Below, piece by piece: positions 42,901-51,476 of a DNA stretch of 64,000 nucleotides. The position numbers were made by a program, and so were the translations under genes. This DNA comes from Firmicutes bacterium UBA4881 (lineage in GTDB: Bacteria > Bacillota > DTU065). The stretch lies in contig DHDH01000040.1 of the NCBI GenBank assembly GCA_002399235.1, positions 51,379 to 115,378 of the forward strand. Direction: 5' to 3'. Every line of letters begins with the position of its first letter. Within the stretch, counting starts at the first letter, position 1. The notes under the pieces were generated by a model. That model worked only from the letters and a program-made list of their open reading frames with translations. It was not told the DNA's origin and did no database searches.

Positions 42901-44115
42901 TTGCGTATACTCATGATCAGTTGGGAATATCCACCTAAGATAGTAGGCGGTTTAGGTCGACATGTAGAGGGTCTTTCAGAAGCGCTAGTAAGAAACGGTC
43001 ATGAAGTAACTGTGGTAACTGCTGATGCACCTAAGTCAAGAGAACGAGAGACTGTTCGTGGTGTCGAGGTTTGGCGAGCTCTCCCTCATCACCCTCCAGC
43101 TAGAGATTTTATCGAGAGTGTTATGCAGTTAAACTTTAATTTAGTAGAAAGGGTATTAGCACTTTCTGATGCCAATAACCCCTTTGATGTAGTTCATGTC
43201 CATGATTGGCTGGGAGCCTATGCTGGTAAGTTACTTAAACACGCTTTAAGGCTACCTCTAATTGCAACTATTCATGCCACAGAGTATGGCAGAAATAACG
43301 GTTTACATAACGATCTACAACGACATATTTCTGACTTAGAATGGTGGCTTTGCTATGAAGCTTGGGAGGTTATTGTCTGTAGCCACTATATGGAAAGTGA
43401 AGTCAAGCATGTTTTTGGCTTACCTGCTGATAAAATCAGAATCATTCCTAATGGGATTGATAGCGAGAAATTAAAAGCACCAGAAGGTAAAGATTTGTAC
43501 GAAGTCCATAATCGTTTTGCTAGACCAGACGAAAAGATCGTGCTTTTCGTAGGCCGACTAGTGAGAGAAAAAGGTGTTTGGCTAATAATCGAAGCAATTC
43601 AAGATCTCTTAAAGCGAGTTCCTGAAGCTAAACTAGTTATTGTTGGCAAAGGACCAGAAGAAATTTTTCTCCGCGATCATGTAAGACGGTTGGGATTAGA
43701 ACATAAAGTCTATCTAACTGGTTTTATCGATGATGAACTACGCAACCTTCTCTATAGAATCTGTCATGTAGCAGTATTCCCAAGCCTATATGAACCATTT
43801 GGTATCGTTGCTTTAGAAGCAATGGCGTTAGGTAAACCAGTAGTTGTTAGTGATACAGGTGGCTTAGGCGAAGTTGTGCAACATGGCTACACCGGCTTAA
43901 AATTTCCCTCAGGAGATAGTCGCGCTTTAGGACGAGTTCTTGGTGATGTTTTGCTTGATTATAATTTGGCTGAAAGGCTAGCCCAAGCAGGACGTAACCA
44001 AGCTAACCTTTATACTTGGGACAAGGTAGCTCAAACTACAGAACTTGTTTATAGACAAGTAATACGCTCAGCACAGGCTGGAGGCTGGAGTCTGCGCCGA
44101 GATTTAGGGAGGTAA
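42901..44115 (+). CDS. GT4 glycosyltransferase, glycogen synthase-like
   Basis: A 404-residue GT-B enzyme. The N-terminal domain has MISWEYPPKIVGGLGRHVEGLSEAL, typical of glucan synthases of the GT4 group, and DVVHVHDWLGAYAGKLL. The C-terminal domain has FVGRLVREKGVWLIIEA, the nucleotide-sugar site, and the EX7E motif in EPFGIVALEAMALGKPVV (about 300). No signal peptide is present. The TTG start follows AGGTG by 8 bp. It is 5 bp from the sugar-nucleotide transferase gene and close to the GH57 gene, so alpha-glucan synthesis is a fair guess. Donor and product are not proven. Confidence 0.88.
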   Translation: MRILMISWEYPPKIVGGLGRHVEGLSEALVRNGHEVTVVTADAPKSRERETVRGVEVWRALPHHPPARDFIESVMQLNFNLVERVLALSDANNPFDVVHVHDWLGAYAGKLLKHALRLPLIATIHATEYGRNNGLHNDLQRHISDLEWWLCYEAWEVIVCSHYMESEVKHVFGLPADKIRIIPNGIDSEKLKAPEGKDLYEVHNRFARPDEKIVLFVGRLVREKGVWLIIEAIQDLLKRVPEAKLVIVGKGPEEIFLRDHVRRLGLEHKVYLTGFIDDELRNLLYRICHVAVFPSLYEPFGIVALEAMALGKPVVVSDTGGLGEVVQHGYTGLKFPSGDSRALGRVLGDVLLDYNLAERLAQAGRNQANLYTWDKVAQTTELVYRQVIRSAQAGGWSLRRDLGR

Positions 44116-44120
44116 AATCG

Positions 44121-46340
44121 TTGAAATCAGTTATCATGGCTGGTGGTTTTGGCACACGCTTGAAACCATTAACTTGTTTACGACCTAAACCTCTTGTTCC
44201 CATTCTAGGTAAAGCTATGATCGATCATGTGCTTAATAACCTTGAAAAAAGTGGTATTAAAGAACACATATTAACACTTTTTCATTTGCCACAGATGATC
44301 ATAGATCATTTTAGTGCTGAAGATAAAATCGTTGACTTTACAATAGAGAAAGAACCTATGGGTACAGCTGGTAGTGTTAAAGAAGCTGCTAATTACCTCA
44401 AAGAAACCTTCATTGTAGCTAGTGGTGATGCCCTAACCGATATTGATGTTAGTAAAGCAATCGAGTTTCATAGACGAAAAGGTGCACTAGCTACGATAGT
44501 TTTAACGAGGGTTGCTGAACCATTGGAGTATGGAGTGGTGCTAAGTAAAGCAGATGGAACAATTACCCGTTTTTTAGAGAAGCCTACTTGGGGTGAGGTT
44601 TTTAGTGACACAGTAAATACAGGTATCTATATTCTAGAACCGTCAGTACTGGAACTAATTCCAGCAGGTAGAAACTATGATTTTAGTAAAGATCTCTTTC
44701 CTGCTCTACTCAAAGCGAATAAGCCGCTTTTTGGTTATATTGCTGATGGTTATTGGTCTGATGTTGGTAGCATCAATCAATATAGGGAAAGTCACTGGGA
44801 CGTGTTAATGGGGAAAGTAAACGGTCTTGTTCCTTACATAGATGATCAAGCTCAAATCGATGCTACAGCTTTAATTAGACAACCAGTATGTATTTTAGCC
44901 AATGCAAAGATCGGACCTGGTGTTAAAGTCGGTCCTTTTGCCGTTATTGGCGAAGGAGCAGTAATTGAAAAAGACTCTTCTCTTAGTTATACAATAGTTG
45001 GTAATAGAACCTATATTGGCAAACGAGTTATAGCTGAAGGAGCTATAATTGACGAACGAGCTTATGTAGGCGATGGATCCAGGTTATTAGATGGATCTAT
45101 AATAAGCCAAGGTGTGACTATTGGTGAGCAATCCCTTCTTACACCAAAAGTAAGAGTATATCCAGAGAAACACATAGGGCCAATGTCTATAGTTAATAGT
45201 GACTTAATATATGGTTCTTTGGAAAGAGGTCAACTCTTCAGTCAAAAAGGATTACGTGGTAAGTTACATAGCGACTTATCTCTAGACACTATTACTCGTA
45301 CGGGAGCCTCTTTTGTTGAAGCTACCGGTGCTAATTCCTTGGCCACAGCTTGTGATGGTTCGGATAAAGCAAAGCTAGTCAAAAGACTTTTAAGTGCGGG
45401 AGCCATGGCCGCTGGAGCCGATGTATACGATCTCGGCGAGCAAGTCTTACCAGCTTTTAAAATTGGTATGTTGCGAAGGGAAACCAACGGTGGCTTTTAC
45501 GTGTTTAGTGAAGGTGAGAGTGTAGCAGTTCGCTTTTTAGATGCTAAAGGTTGCTATATTGATGCTGCTAAAGAACGTAAGATTGAAAATTTAGTTAAAA
45601 CTGGCGATGGCCTTCACCCGCAAATTGAACCAGGTCAACTATTTTTTGTCCCCAATCCTTTAGAAGATTATCTGAAGTCTTTTCCTGAGCTATCGTTACC
45701 CAAAGATACGATCTGTGATAGCATGGCGGGTAAGAGATTGTTCGAAGCAATTGGTGGCAATGATCAAGCGAAGATTAAAGTTCAAATCTCAACATCCGGG
45801 GAAGACTGTCGTATTTGGGATGAAAAAGGTCATGAACTAACCACCGCTGAGAAAGAAGCAGCAAGTGTTTATATTCTTCTCAAAGAGAAGAAAGAAGCTG
45901 TTAAAGTACCACTAGGAGCTACTAGCATGTTAGAGGAAATTGCTGCCGAATTAGGTGGCAAAGTAGAGAGAGTGAGATTAGGATTATGCTATAGCGAAAC
46001 TTCGGTTATACCATGGCATGATGCTTTCCGACTAGTTTCTCTATTTACTAAATACCAAGAAGAACCCTTACAGCAGATCCTAGAAAAGTTGCCTAAAAAA
46101 GTGCAATTGGTCAAAGAACTTAATTGCCCTCTTCATAAAAGAAGCCAAGCCATGCTCCAATTCGCTTTAGAATATAGTAAAGAATGTCAAGAAGAAGCTG
46201 GTCTAGTTTATAAAGATCAATCTGGTTTTGCTTATCTGCAACCTGATGATTACAAACCACTGATTCGGCTTACTGTAGAAAGCGATAGTATGGAAATGGC
46301 TTCAGAACTAGTAGAGAAAATTAGCCAAAAGTTACGTTAA
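44121..46340 (+). CDS. Sugar-phosphate nucleotidyltransferase / degenerate phosphomannomutase fusion
   Basis: A 739-residue three-part protein. Residues 1-230 form a nucleotidyltransferase (VIMAGGFGTRLKPLT, KPLVPILGK, VASGDALTDID, FLEKPTWGEVFSDTVNTGIY), usually for mannose- or glucose-1-phosphate. Residues 250-345 form a left-handed beta-helix. The rest resembles phosphomannomutase. In the family's active-site loop the phosphorylated Ser falls in an ACDGSDKAKLV stretch (about 410), where Ala seems to replace it, so the mutase part is probably inactive. The TTG start follows GGGAGG. It is coupled to the GT4 gene 5 bp upstream and ends in a terminator shared with GH57. Confidence 0.88.
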   Translation: MKSVIMAGGFGTRLKPLTCLRPKPLVPILGKAMIDHVLNNLEKSGIKEHILTLFHLPQMIIDHFSAEDKIVDFTIEKEPMGTAGSVKEAANYLKETFIVASGDALTDIDVSKAIEFHRRKGALATIVLTRVAEPLEYGVVLSKADGTITRFLEKPTWGEVFSDTVNTGIYILEPSVLELIPAGRNYDFSKDLFPALLKANKPLFGYIADGYWSDVGSINQYRESHWDVLMGKVNGLVPYIDDQAQIDATALIRQPVCILANAKIGPGVKVGPFAVIGEGAVIEKDSSLSYTIVGNRTYIGKRVIAEGAIIDERAYVGDGSRLLDGSIISQGVTIGEQSLLTPKVRVYPEKHIGPMSIVNSDLIYGSLERGQLFSQKGLRGKLHSDLSLDTITRTGASFVEATGANSLATACDGSDKAKLVKRLLSAGAMAAGADVYDLGEQVLPAFKIGMLRRETNGGFYVFSEGESVAVRFLDAKGCYIDAAKERKIENLVKTGDGLHPQIEPGQLFFVPNPLEDYLKSFPELSLPKDTICDSMAGKRLFEAIGGNDQAKIKVQISTSGEDCRIWDEKGHELTTAEKEAASVYILLKEKKEAVKVPLGATSMLEEIAAELGGKVERVRLGLCYSETSVIPWHDAFRLVSLFTKYQEEPLQQILEKLPKKVQLVKELNCPLHKRSQAMLQFALEYSKECQEEAGLVYKDQSGFAYLQPDDYKPLIRLTVESDSMEMASELVEKISQKLR

Positions 46341-46369
46341 AGAGCCAAGGCATAAGCCTTGGCTCTTTA
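46338..46369. terminator. Bidirectional terminator between the nucleotidyltransferase and GH57 genes
   Basis: AAAGAGCCAAGGC (46339-46351) pairs perfectly with GCCTTGGCTCTTT (46356-46368) around ATAA, and A/T ends serve both directions. Confidence 0.88.
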
Positions 46370-47935
46370 TTAGGCAAAAATCCGGTAATCAATTTGGGGA
46401 AAGATAGGATTCAATGACTCTAGTCTTTCTAAGAGAGGTATATCTGGGGTGTCGAGACTTTTAAGAAGAGAAAAAAAGTTAGCTAGATGCTCTTTAGTTC
46501 GTTTTACGGCATAGTCTGCAACAGTCCCTGTTTTCATAATAAAAGCCCAATCTGAACTTTCGGCTAACAATAACTCCCTAGCAGCTTGATTAAGGATGCG
46601 GCGTTTAAGATCGGACTGTTCATCTTGTTTTGCTAGTTTGGCTAATTGCCAGCCAGCTTCATGAAGATGCCTGTAAATCCACTCATTAGAGCCTTCTAAC
46701 CAAACCTCGTTATAACCATTATAACCCCAACTAGAAGCCGAAGGTGTAGCAACTTGATTTTTCGGATGTAAGGCAAGGTAATCACCAGGAGTGATTAACT
46801 CCAAAAGCGAACTATTATGAGCTAAACGAATGACCTCTTCTAAGAAATAAGGCCCTTCAAACCACCAATGACCAAATAGCTCTGCATCATAAGGCGCTAC
46901 TATTATAGGTGGTCTATCCATCAGACCACGTAGGTGTTTAATTTGTGCTTCCCGATTAAAAATAAAATTAGCAGCATGTAATTTGGCTTTAGCTCGAGCG
47001 TTCTTAGGAACATAAGGTTCTTTGTAGTCTGAGGGTCCAGTGATACGGTGGTATTTGAAGCCAGTCATTTTGCGAATACCAATTGGATCTAAAAGAGGAC
47101 GCAGATATTCATAGTCTAAGTCGTAGCCAATATCGCGATAAAAATCGCGATAATCATAATCACCAGGGTAACCTTCGGTTGCAGACCAAACCTGTTTTGA
47201 TGATTCTAAATCTCTACCAAAAGCAGCTACAGAGTGAGTTGTATAGATGGGAGCATAATTGGCATATCTAGGTTTCACATCGGCATGGAGAATCCCATGG
47301 GTATCAGTTAAAAAGTAGCGAATACCTGCATCAGCTAAAAGACGATCAACGCCAGGAATAAACCCACATTCAGGGAGCCAAAAACCAAGAGGTTTTTTCT
47401 TAAAAAGCCTCTTGTGTTCAGCAACTCCTTGAAAGATCTGTGCTTTTTGGCAACCAGGTGTAACTTCCATTAAAGGTAGAAAACCATGAGTTGCAGCTGA
47501 AGCTAATATTTCCAGCGAGCCATGTTCAGCATAATATCTAAAACCAGTAATAAGATCGTTGTTATAACGCTGCAAACAATCACGAGTATTTTGTAGAAGA
47601 TCTTTATATAATAAAGCGGTTTCAGAGAAAGGCCACGATCCGGTTGTTCGTTTTACTTCTTTTTCGGCTAATTCACATAAAAGATCAAGTCTTTTACTAA
47701 AACGGTCCATTAATAACTGATCAGATAACATATTTAAAAGAGGAGGAGTTAACGAAAGGCTAAGTCTAACAGGAATTTCATCTTTTTCAAGCTGAATGAG
47801 CATTTGGAGGAGAGGGACATAGGTTTCAATAATTGCTTCATATAACCAATCTTCTTCTAACGCACCATCAGGGTTTAAGTGTCTAATATAAGGAAGGTGA
47901 GCATGCAAGATTAATGCTAAATAACCTTTATTCAT
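46370..47935 (-). CDS. GH57 alpha-glucan branching enzyme-like protein
   Basis: A 521-residue family 57 glycoside hydrolase of the 1,4-alpha-glucan branching type (DUF1957-like C-terminus). Marks are LILHAHLPYIRH at the N-terminus, the nucleophile Glu in GFWLPECGFIPG, and the acid/base Asp in APYDAELFGHWWFEGP. SSWGYNGYNEVWLEGSNEW is also present, followed by a helical C-terminal region. Both catalytic residues are present. The ATG overlaps the stop of the DUF4912 gene (ATGA), behind GGAGAGGAG. With the GT4 and CBM proteins it points to intracellular glycogen-like polymer. Confidence 0.92.
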   Translation of the reverse strand: MNKGYLALILHAHLPYIRHLNPDGALEEDWLYEAIIETYVPLLQMLIQLEKDEIPVRLSLSLTPPLLNMLSDQLLMDRFSKRLDLLCELAEKEVKRTTGSWPFSETALLYKDLLQNTRDCLQRYNNDLITGFRYYAEHGSLEILASAATHGFLPLMEVTPGCQKAQIFQGVAEHKRLFKKKPLGFWLPECGFIPGVDRLLADAGIRYFLTDTHGILHADVKPRYANYAPIYTTHSVAAFGRDLESSKQVWSATEGYPGDYDYRDFYRDIGYDLDYEYLRPLLDPIGIRKMTGFKYHRITGPSDYKEPYVPKNARAKAKLHAANFIFNREAQIKHLRGLMDRPPIIVAPYDAELFGHWWFEGPYFLEEVIRLAHNSSLLELITPGDYLALHPKNQVATPSASSWGYNGYNEVWLEGSNEWIYRHLHEAGWQLAKLAKQDEQSDLKRRILNQAARELLLAESSDWAFIMKTGTVADYAVKRTKEHLANFFSLLKSLDTPDIPLLERLESLNPIFPQIDYRIFA

Positions 47936-48717
47936 GGTATTAGGCTCCTCTCGACGTGCAAAGCTTTATTTATGCTAAGACCATTTTTGGCTAGTGATTC
48001 AAAGTTCAAATTTTGTTCGCCTTCATTTAGTTTAACGCGTATAGAGAAGGTACCATCTTCGTTAAGTTCAACAAGTTGTCCATTTTGTTTTAAAACAGAA
48101 TTAGGAGTAGTCTTACCAAAGATAATTAACTCTGTATCAAGCCAGAGATAATGTGCAAACCCAGGACCTACCGCCATAGGCATTGGGCTAGAAACATATT
48201 CAGCGTATTGTCTTTTACCTTCTTTTTGCCAAAATTCAGGTGAAAAGCCAGGACGGAAATAACGTTCTTCGCCATAGAGTTCGTCAATAGAGAGCCAAAC
48301 CTCATCAGATTTAGGAGAAACTGCTCCAGTAGGCATTGTAACTTGGTTAGAACGTAAAAGAACAAGATAACCATTTTCGGTTTCCACACCTAAATCTAAG
48401 GTGACAGTTTTGCCAGGGGCATCAACATGTAAAAACCAGCTTTTTGCAAAAGGTGATATAGGTAATTTACAAAATTCCCTACCATCGGTATGAGCCTTAA
48501 GAAAGAAAGGTTGCTTCTTTAGATCTTCAATGTAGTGGTAAGTAGAAGGAGAAAAATCCCAATAACAATAGAGCCATTCTGGATCCCTAAACATTGCAAC
48601 TAAGCGATCTGAGAGGTATCCTGAAGGCAGTTCAGCCTCTGGGCCTTGATATTTTAAAGGATGACTATTAACTTTGCCAGCAATTTCTTGTTTTTGCACA
48701 GTTAAAGAGAAGGTCAC
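47932..48717 (-). CDS. DUF4912 protein
   Basis: A 261-residue protein of the DUF4912 family. The family start DRLVAMFRDPEWLYCYWDFSPSTY lies near residue 35-60. An immunoglobulin-like segment and a second conserved part (WLSIDELYGEERYFRPGFSPEFW, SPMPMAVGPGFAHYLW) follow. The N-terminal half may bind glycans; no catalytic motif is seen. It is translated from GTG 48717, 7 bp behind AAGGAGG, and overlaps the GH57 gene by 4 bp. That pairing is common in anaerobic Bacillota and suggests a shared role. Confidence 0.9.
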   Translation of the reverse strand: MTFSLTVQKQEIAGKVNSHPLKYQGPEAELPSGYLSDRLVAMFRDPEWLYCYWDFSPSTYHYIEDLKKQPFFLKAHTDGREFCKLPISPFAKSWFLHVDAPGKTVTLDLGVETENGYLVLLRSNQVTMPTGAVSPKSDEVWLSIDELYGEERYFRPGFSPEFWQKEGKRQYAEYVSSPMPMAVGPGFAHYLWLDTELIIFGKTTPNSVLKQNGQLVELNEDGTFSIRVKLNEGEQNLNFESLAKNGLSINKALHVERSLIP

Positions 48718-48862
48718 TGTTCTGCCTCCTTTTTGTTCATCTCTTTGCTATAATGCACGAAGGAAAGGTAATTTATCCTTACCTATAATTTGGAAGGAAA
48801 AAGACAGTCGATGACAGAAAAGAACTTTATAATAGATATCTAATTGATCTACCAAGAAAGGA

Positions 48863-49822
48863 TTGAAGCAAAAGGTGTCTTCTTTCAAGAGAGTTAAGGG
48901 CTTATTAATAGTATTGGCTTTTTTATTACTAGCTTTGCCAGCGTTTGCCTGGAGAAAGACCTGGTCCAAGAACAAGCTATTCTTCGATGGTATATTAGGT
49001 ATAGAAGCTATAGAAGGGTTTGGCCCAACCCGTCTTTTAGTTTGGGGCAAAAACTACGAAAAAGCTGAAGCTAGAGTAGTACTTGCTGAATGGCAGAAAA
49101 ACAAGAACGCTTTTAAAATTATTTGGCAAAGCGAAAATTTCTATGCAAGAGGCAGTAATTTAATGTGTGCAGTCGGTAACTTTAGTGGCGATGGTTTGGA
49201 AGTGGTTATCCTAACTGATAATCGCTGGGGGCTATATAACATTGAAGCGGATGGTCTTAAGGAAAAAGTTACTAATAAAAGTTTAAGTGATATTTGGGAA
49301 GTTGCAGCTGGAGATACTGATGGTGATGGTATTAGCGAATTAATTCTTACATCAGTTGCCAAACTTCACTCCAATACAATTGATAAAAAGATAACTGTTT
49401 ACAAATTTACCGAAGGTAATTTTGTTAAACAGTTAGAAACAGAAGGATTAGGGAATATTAGGGCTATAACTACTTGCGATATAGATAACGATGGCCTTTG
49501 TGAGATTGTTTACGAATATGGCCTAGCCCATAAACAAGGGAAAGTTGTTATTTTGAAAGATTATCAACCACTATTAAATGTTGATTTACGACGTTACCCG
49601 ATTTATGCCTTAGCAGCCTATGAGGATATTTTGTTAGTTGGCGATGAATCAGGATCGATTAATTTGTATAAAGTTAAAAATGATTCTTTAGAACTAGTTG
49701 ATAACTCCGTTTCGGTAGGTTGGGGACTTGTCGATACTGTCGAAGGCGACTTTTTTGGTAAAGGTAAAAAGCAAATCTTAGTAGTTAGTTCACCAGCAGC
49801 TTTTCATATTTTGGAGGATTAA
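48863..49822 (+). CDS. Exported FG-GAP/VCBS-like repeat protein
   Basis: A 319-residue exported protein with a signal peptide (basic start KQKVSSFKRVK, hydrophobic core, cleavage near AFAW). The rest is a probable beta-propeller with calcium-loop repeats: GNFSGDGLEVVILTD, GDTDGDGISELILTS, CDIDNDGLCEIVYEY, and a final GDFFGKGKKQILVV. The start is uncertain because the SD is weak; TTG 48863 is used, and GTG 48875 would also keep the signal. It is divergent from the DUF4912 gene and 3 bp before the PHP gene. A surface role is likely. Confidence 0.82.
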   Translation: MKQKVSSFKRVKGLLIVLAFLLLALPAFAWRKTWSKNKLFFDGILGIEAIEGFGPTRLLVWGKNYEKAEARVVLAEWQKNKNAFKIIWQSENFYARGSNLMCAVGNFSGDGLEVVILTDNRWGLYNIEADGLKEKVTNKSLSDIWEVAAGDTDGDGISELILTSVAKLHSNTIDKKITVYKFTEGNFVKQLETEGLGNIRAITTCDIDNDGLCEIVYEYGLAHKQGKVVILKDYQPLLNVDLRRYPIYALAAYEDILLVGDESGSINLYKVKNDSLELVDNSVSVGWGLVDTVEGDFFGKGKKQILVVSSPAAFHILED

Positions 49823-49825
49823 CGA

Positions 49826-50512
49826 ATGTTAATTGGTGATTACCACACCCATACATTAAAAAACCATGGTAAAGGAACCATTCTTGATAACGCTAAAATA
49901 GCTTACAAGAAAGGTTTAAGTTTTGTTGGTATCTGTGATCATGGTCCAGCCTTACCTTTTGGACTAGCGGTAAAAAGAGAAGAGATCTTTCTTGATAGCT
50001 TGAGAGAAGCAAAAAATATAGATTTTATCCAAGTTTTGGTGGGAGTTGAAGCTAATATCCTAGATCTTCAAGGTAATTTAGATGTGAGTAATAATGTACT
50101 CTCTCAGTTAGATTTTGTTGCAGTTGGGTTTCATTATCCCTTAAATTATAGAAATATTAACTGGGAACTTTTGAAAGCAATTTATACTGGTAAGACGGAA
50201 AAACTCACCGATGCCCTTATTTTAGCCTTAGAAAAACACTCCAGAGTTCACTTTGTTACTCATCCTATGTATCGCTTTCCTTTGGAAATAGAAAGATTAG
50301 CAGAAATTTGTGCAACAATGGGTGTTGCCTTAGAATTAAATGCTAAGCACTTTCATAAAGGATTATTTGATCCCTTAAAATTAGATAAAAGAGTGCAGTT
50401 TGTTGTTAATTCTGATGCTCATACCCCTTTCGATGTTGGTGAGATTTCCAATTTATTGCCTGTGTTAGATAAGATCCCTGACAACAGGCTTCTTAACTAC
50501 CGGCATAGTTAA
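49826..50512 (+). CDS. PHP-domain phosphoesterase, histidinol-phosphatase-like
   Basis: A 228-residue metal-dependent phosphoesterase of the PHP superfamily. Ligands are seen in GDYHTHTLKNHG, ICDHGPA, GVEANI (Glu), HYPLNY, VTHPMYRFP and the final VNSDAHTPFDVGE (Asp-His). It is shorter than histidinol phosphatase and resembles YcdX-type proteins; no histidine genes are near. TTTTGGAGG lies about 7 bp before ATG. It begins 3 bp after the FG-GAP gene and ends 85 bp before rapZ. Confidence 0.9.
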   Translation: MLIGDYHTHTLKNHGKGTILDNAKIAYKKGLSFVGICDHGPALPFGLAVKREEIFLDSLREAKNIDFIQVLVGVEANILDLQGNLDVSNNVLSQLDFVAVGFHYPLNYRNINWELLKAIYTGKTEKLTDALILALEKHSRVHFVTHPMYRFPLEIERLAEICATMGVALELNAKHFHKGLFDPLKLDKRVQFVVNSDAHTPFDVGEISNLLPVLDKIPDNRLLNYRHS

Positions 50513-50534
50513 ACAAATTTGGTAGAAGACGAAA

Positions 50535-50564
50535 TTCTTTAATTATCCTGGCATATGGTAAAAT
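50535..50564 (+). promoter_or_regulatory. Possible promoter of rapZ-yvcK
   Basis: TTCTTT (50535-50540), 18-bp spacer, TAAAAT (50559-50564). The -10 context ATGGTAAAAT recurs before secG. The -35 is poor. Confidence 0.45.
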
Positions 50565-50597
50565 AAAAATAAAAGGTCTGAAAGGGAGTGAGCAGGC

Positions 50598-51476
50598 ATG
50601 GAACGCAAAAAGTTTATTATCGTTACAGGTTTATCAGGAGCAGGTAAATCAATGGCAGCCAACTTTTTGGAAGACTTTGGTTATTTTTGTATTGATAATC
50701 TACCACCACTTCTAATCCCCAAATTTGCCGAGCTTGTAGCCCAATCAGATGGTCATATAAACAAAGTCGCTTTGGTTAGCGATGTTAGGGGTGGACAGTT
50801 TTTTGATCACCTCTTACAGGCTTTAAGAATGCTTGAAGATATGGGCTTTGGCTATGAGATTCTTTACTTAGAAGCATCAGATGAAGTTTTAGTAAGACGT
50901 TATAAAGAAAGTCGTAGACGTCATCCTCTAAGTACTGAGGGTGGCATTTTAGATGGACTGAAACTAGAAAAAAAGAAACTCAAGAATATTCGCGAAAGAG
51001 CAAGTAAAATCGTTGACACATCAAACCTTGGTAGTAGCGAGTTTAAAAACACTTTAGCTGAATGGCTTGAACAAGACGAAAGGCAGAGAATGCTAATTAC
51101 AGTTACCTCTTTTGGTTTTAAATATGGCATTCCCTTAGATGCTGATCTGGTTTTTGATGTTAGGTTTTTACCCAATCCATTTTGGGTAGAGGAGCTCAAA
51201 GAACATATTGGTACAGAGCAAATTATTAAAGACTATCTTAATCGGTTTCCGATCACGGGAACCTTTATGAATAAGCTTATTGATTTTATTTTATTTCTTA
51301 TTCCTAACTATATTCGTGAGGGTAAAGCCCAACTAAGTATTTCCATAGGATGCACAGGGGGAAAACATCGGTCTGTTGCTGTAGCAGATTGGATTAGTAC
51401 CGCAATTAGACAGCGTGGTTACGCTTGTGTTGTCGAACATCGGGATTTAACCGAGCGGAGTGGTTATCATGAATAA
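50598..51476 (+). CDS. rapZ: RNase adapter / nucleotide-binding protein RapZ (YvcJ)
   Basis: A 292-residue P-loop protein. It has Walker A GLSGAGKSMAA near residue 10, EDFGYFCIDNLPP, a Walker B-like region around VALVSDVRG, and the C-terminal SIGCTGGKHRSVAVAD, a phosphosugar-sensing part in the E. coli protein. In Bacillota (YvcJ) it hydrolyses nucleotides and affects late competence; the RNase-adapter role is known from enterobacteria. AAAGGGAG lies before ATG. It overlaps yvcK by 8 bp, and the rapZ-yvcK-whiA order is conserved in the phylum. Confidence 0.96.
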   Translation: MERKKFIIVTGLSGAGKSMAANFLEDFGYFCIDNLPPLLIPKFAELVAQSDGHINKVALVSDVRGGQFFDHLLQALRMLEDMGFGYEILYLEASDEVLVRRYKESRRRHPLSTEGGILDGLKLEKKKLKNIRERASKIVDTSNLGSSEFKNTLAEWLEQDERQRMLITVTSFGFKYGIPLDADLVFDVRFLPNPFWVEELKEHIGTEQIIKDYLNRFPITGTFMNKLIDFILFLIPNYIREGKAQLSISIGCTGGKHRSVAVADWISTAIRQRGYACVVEHRDLTERSGYHE

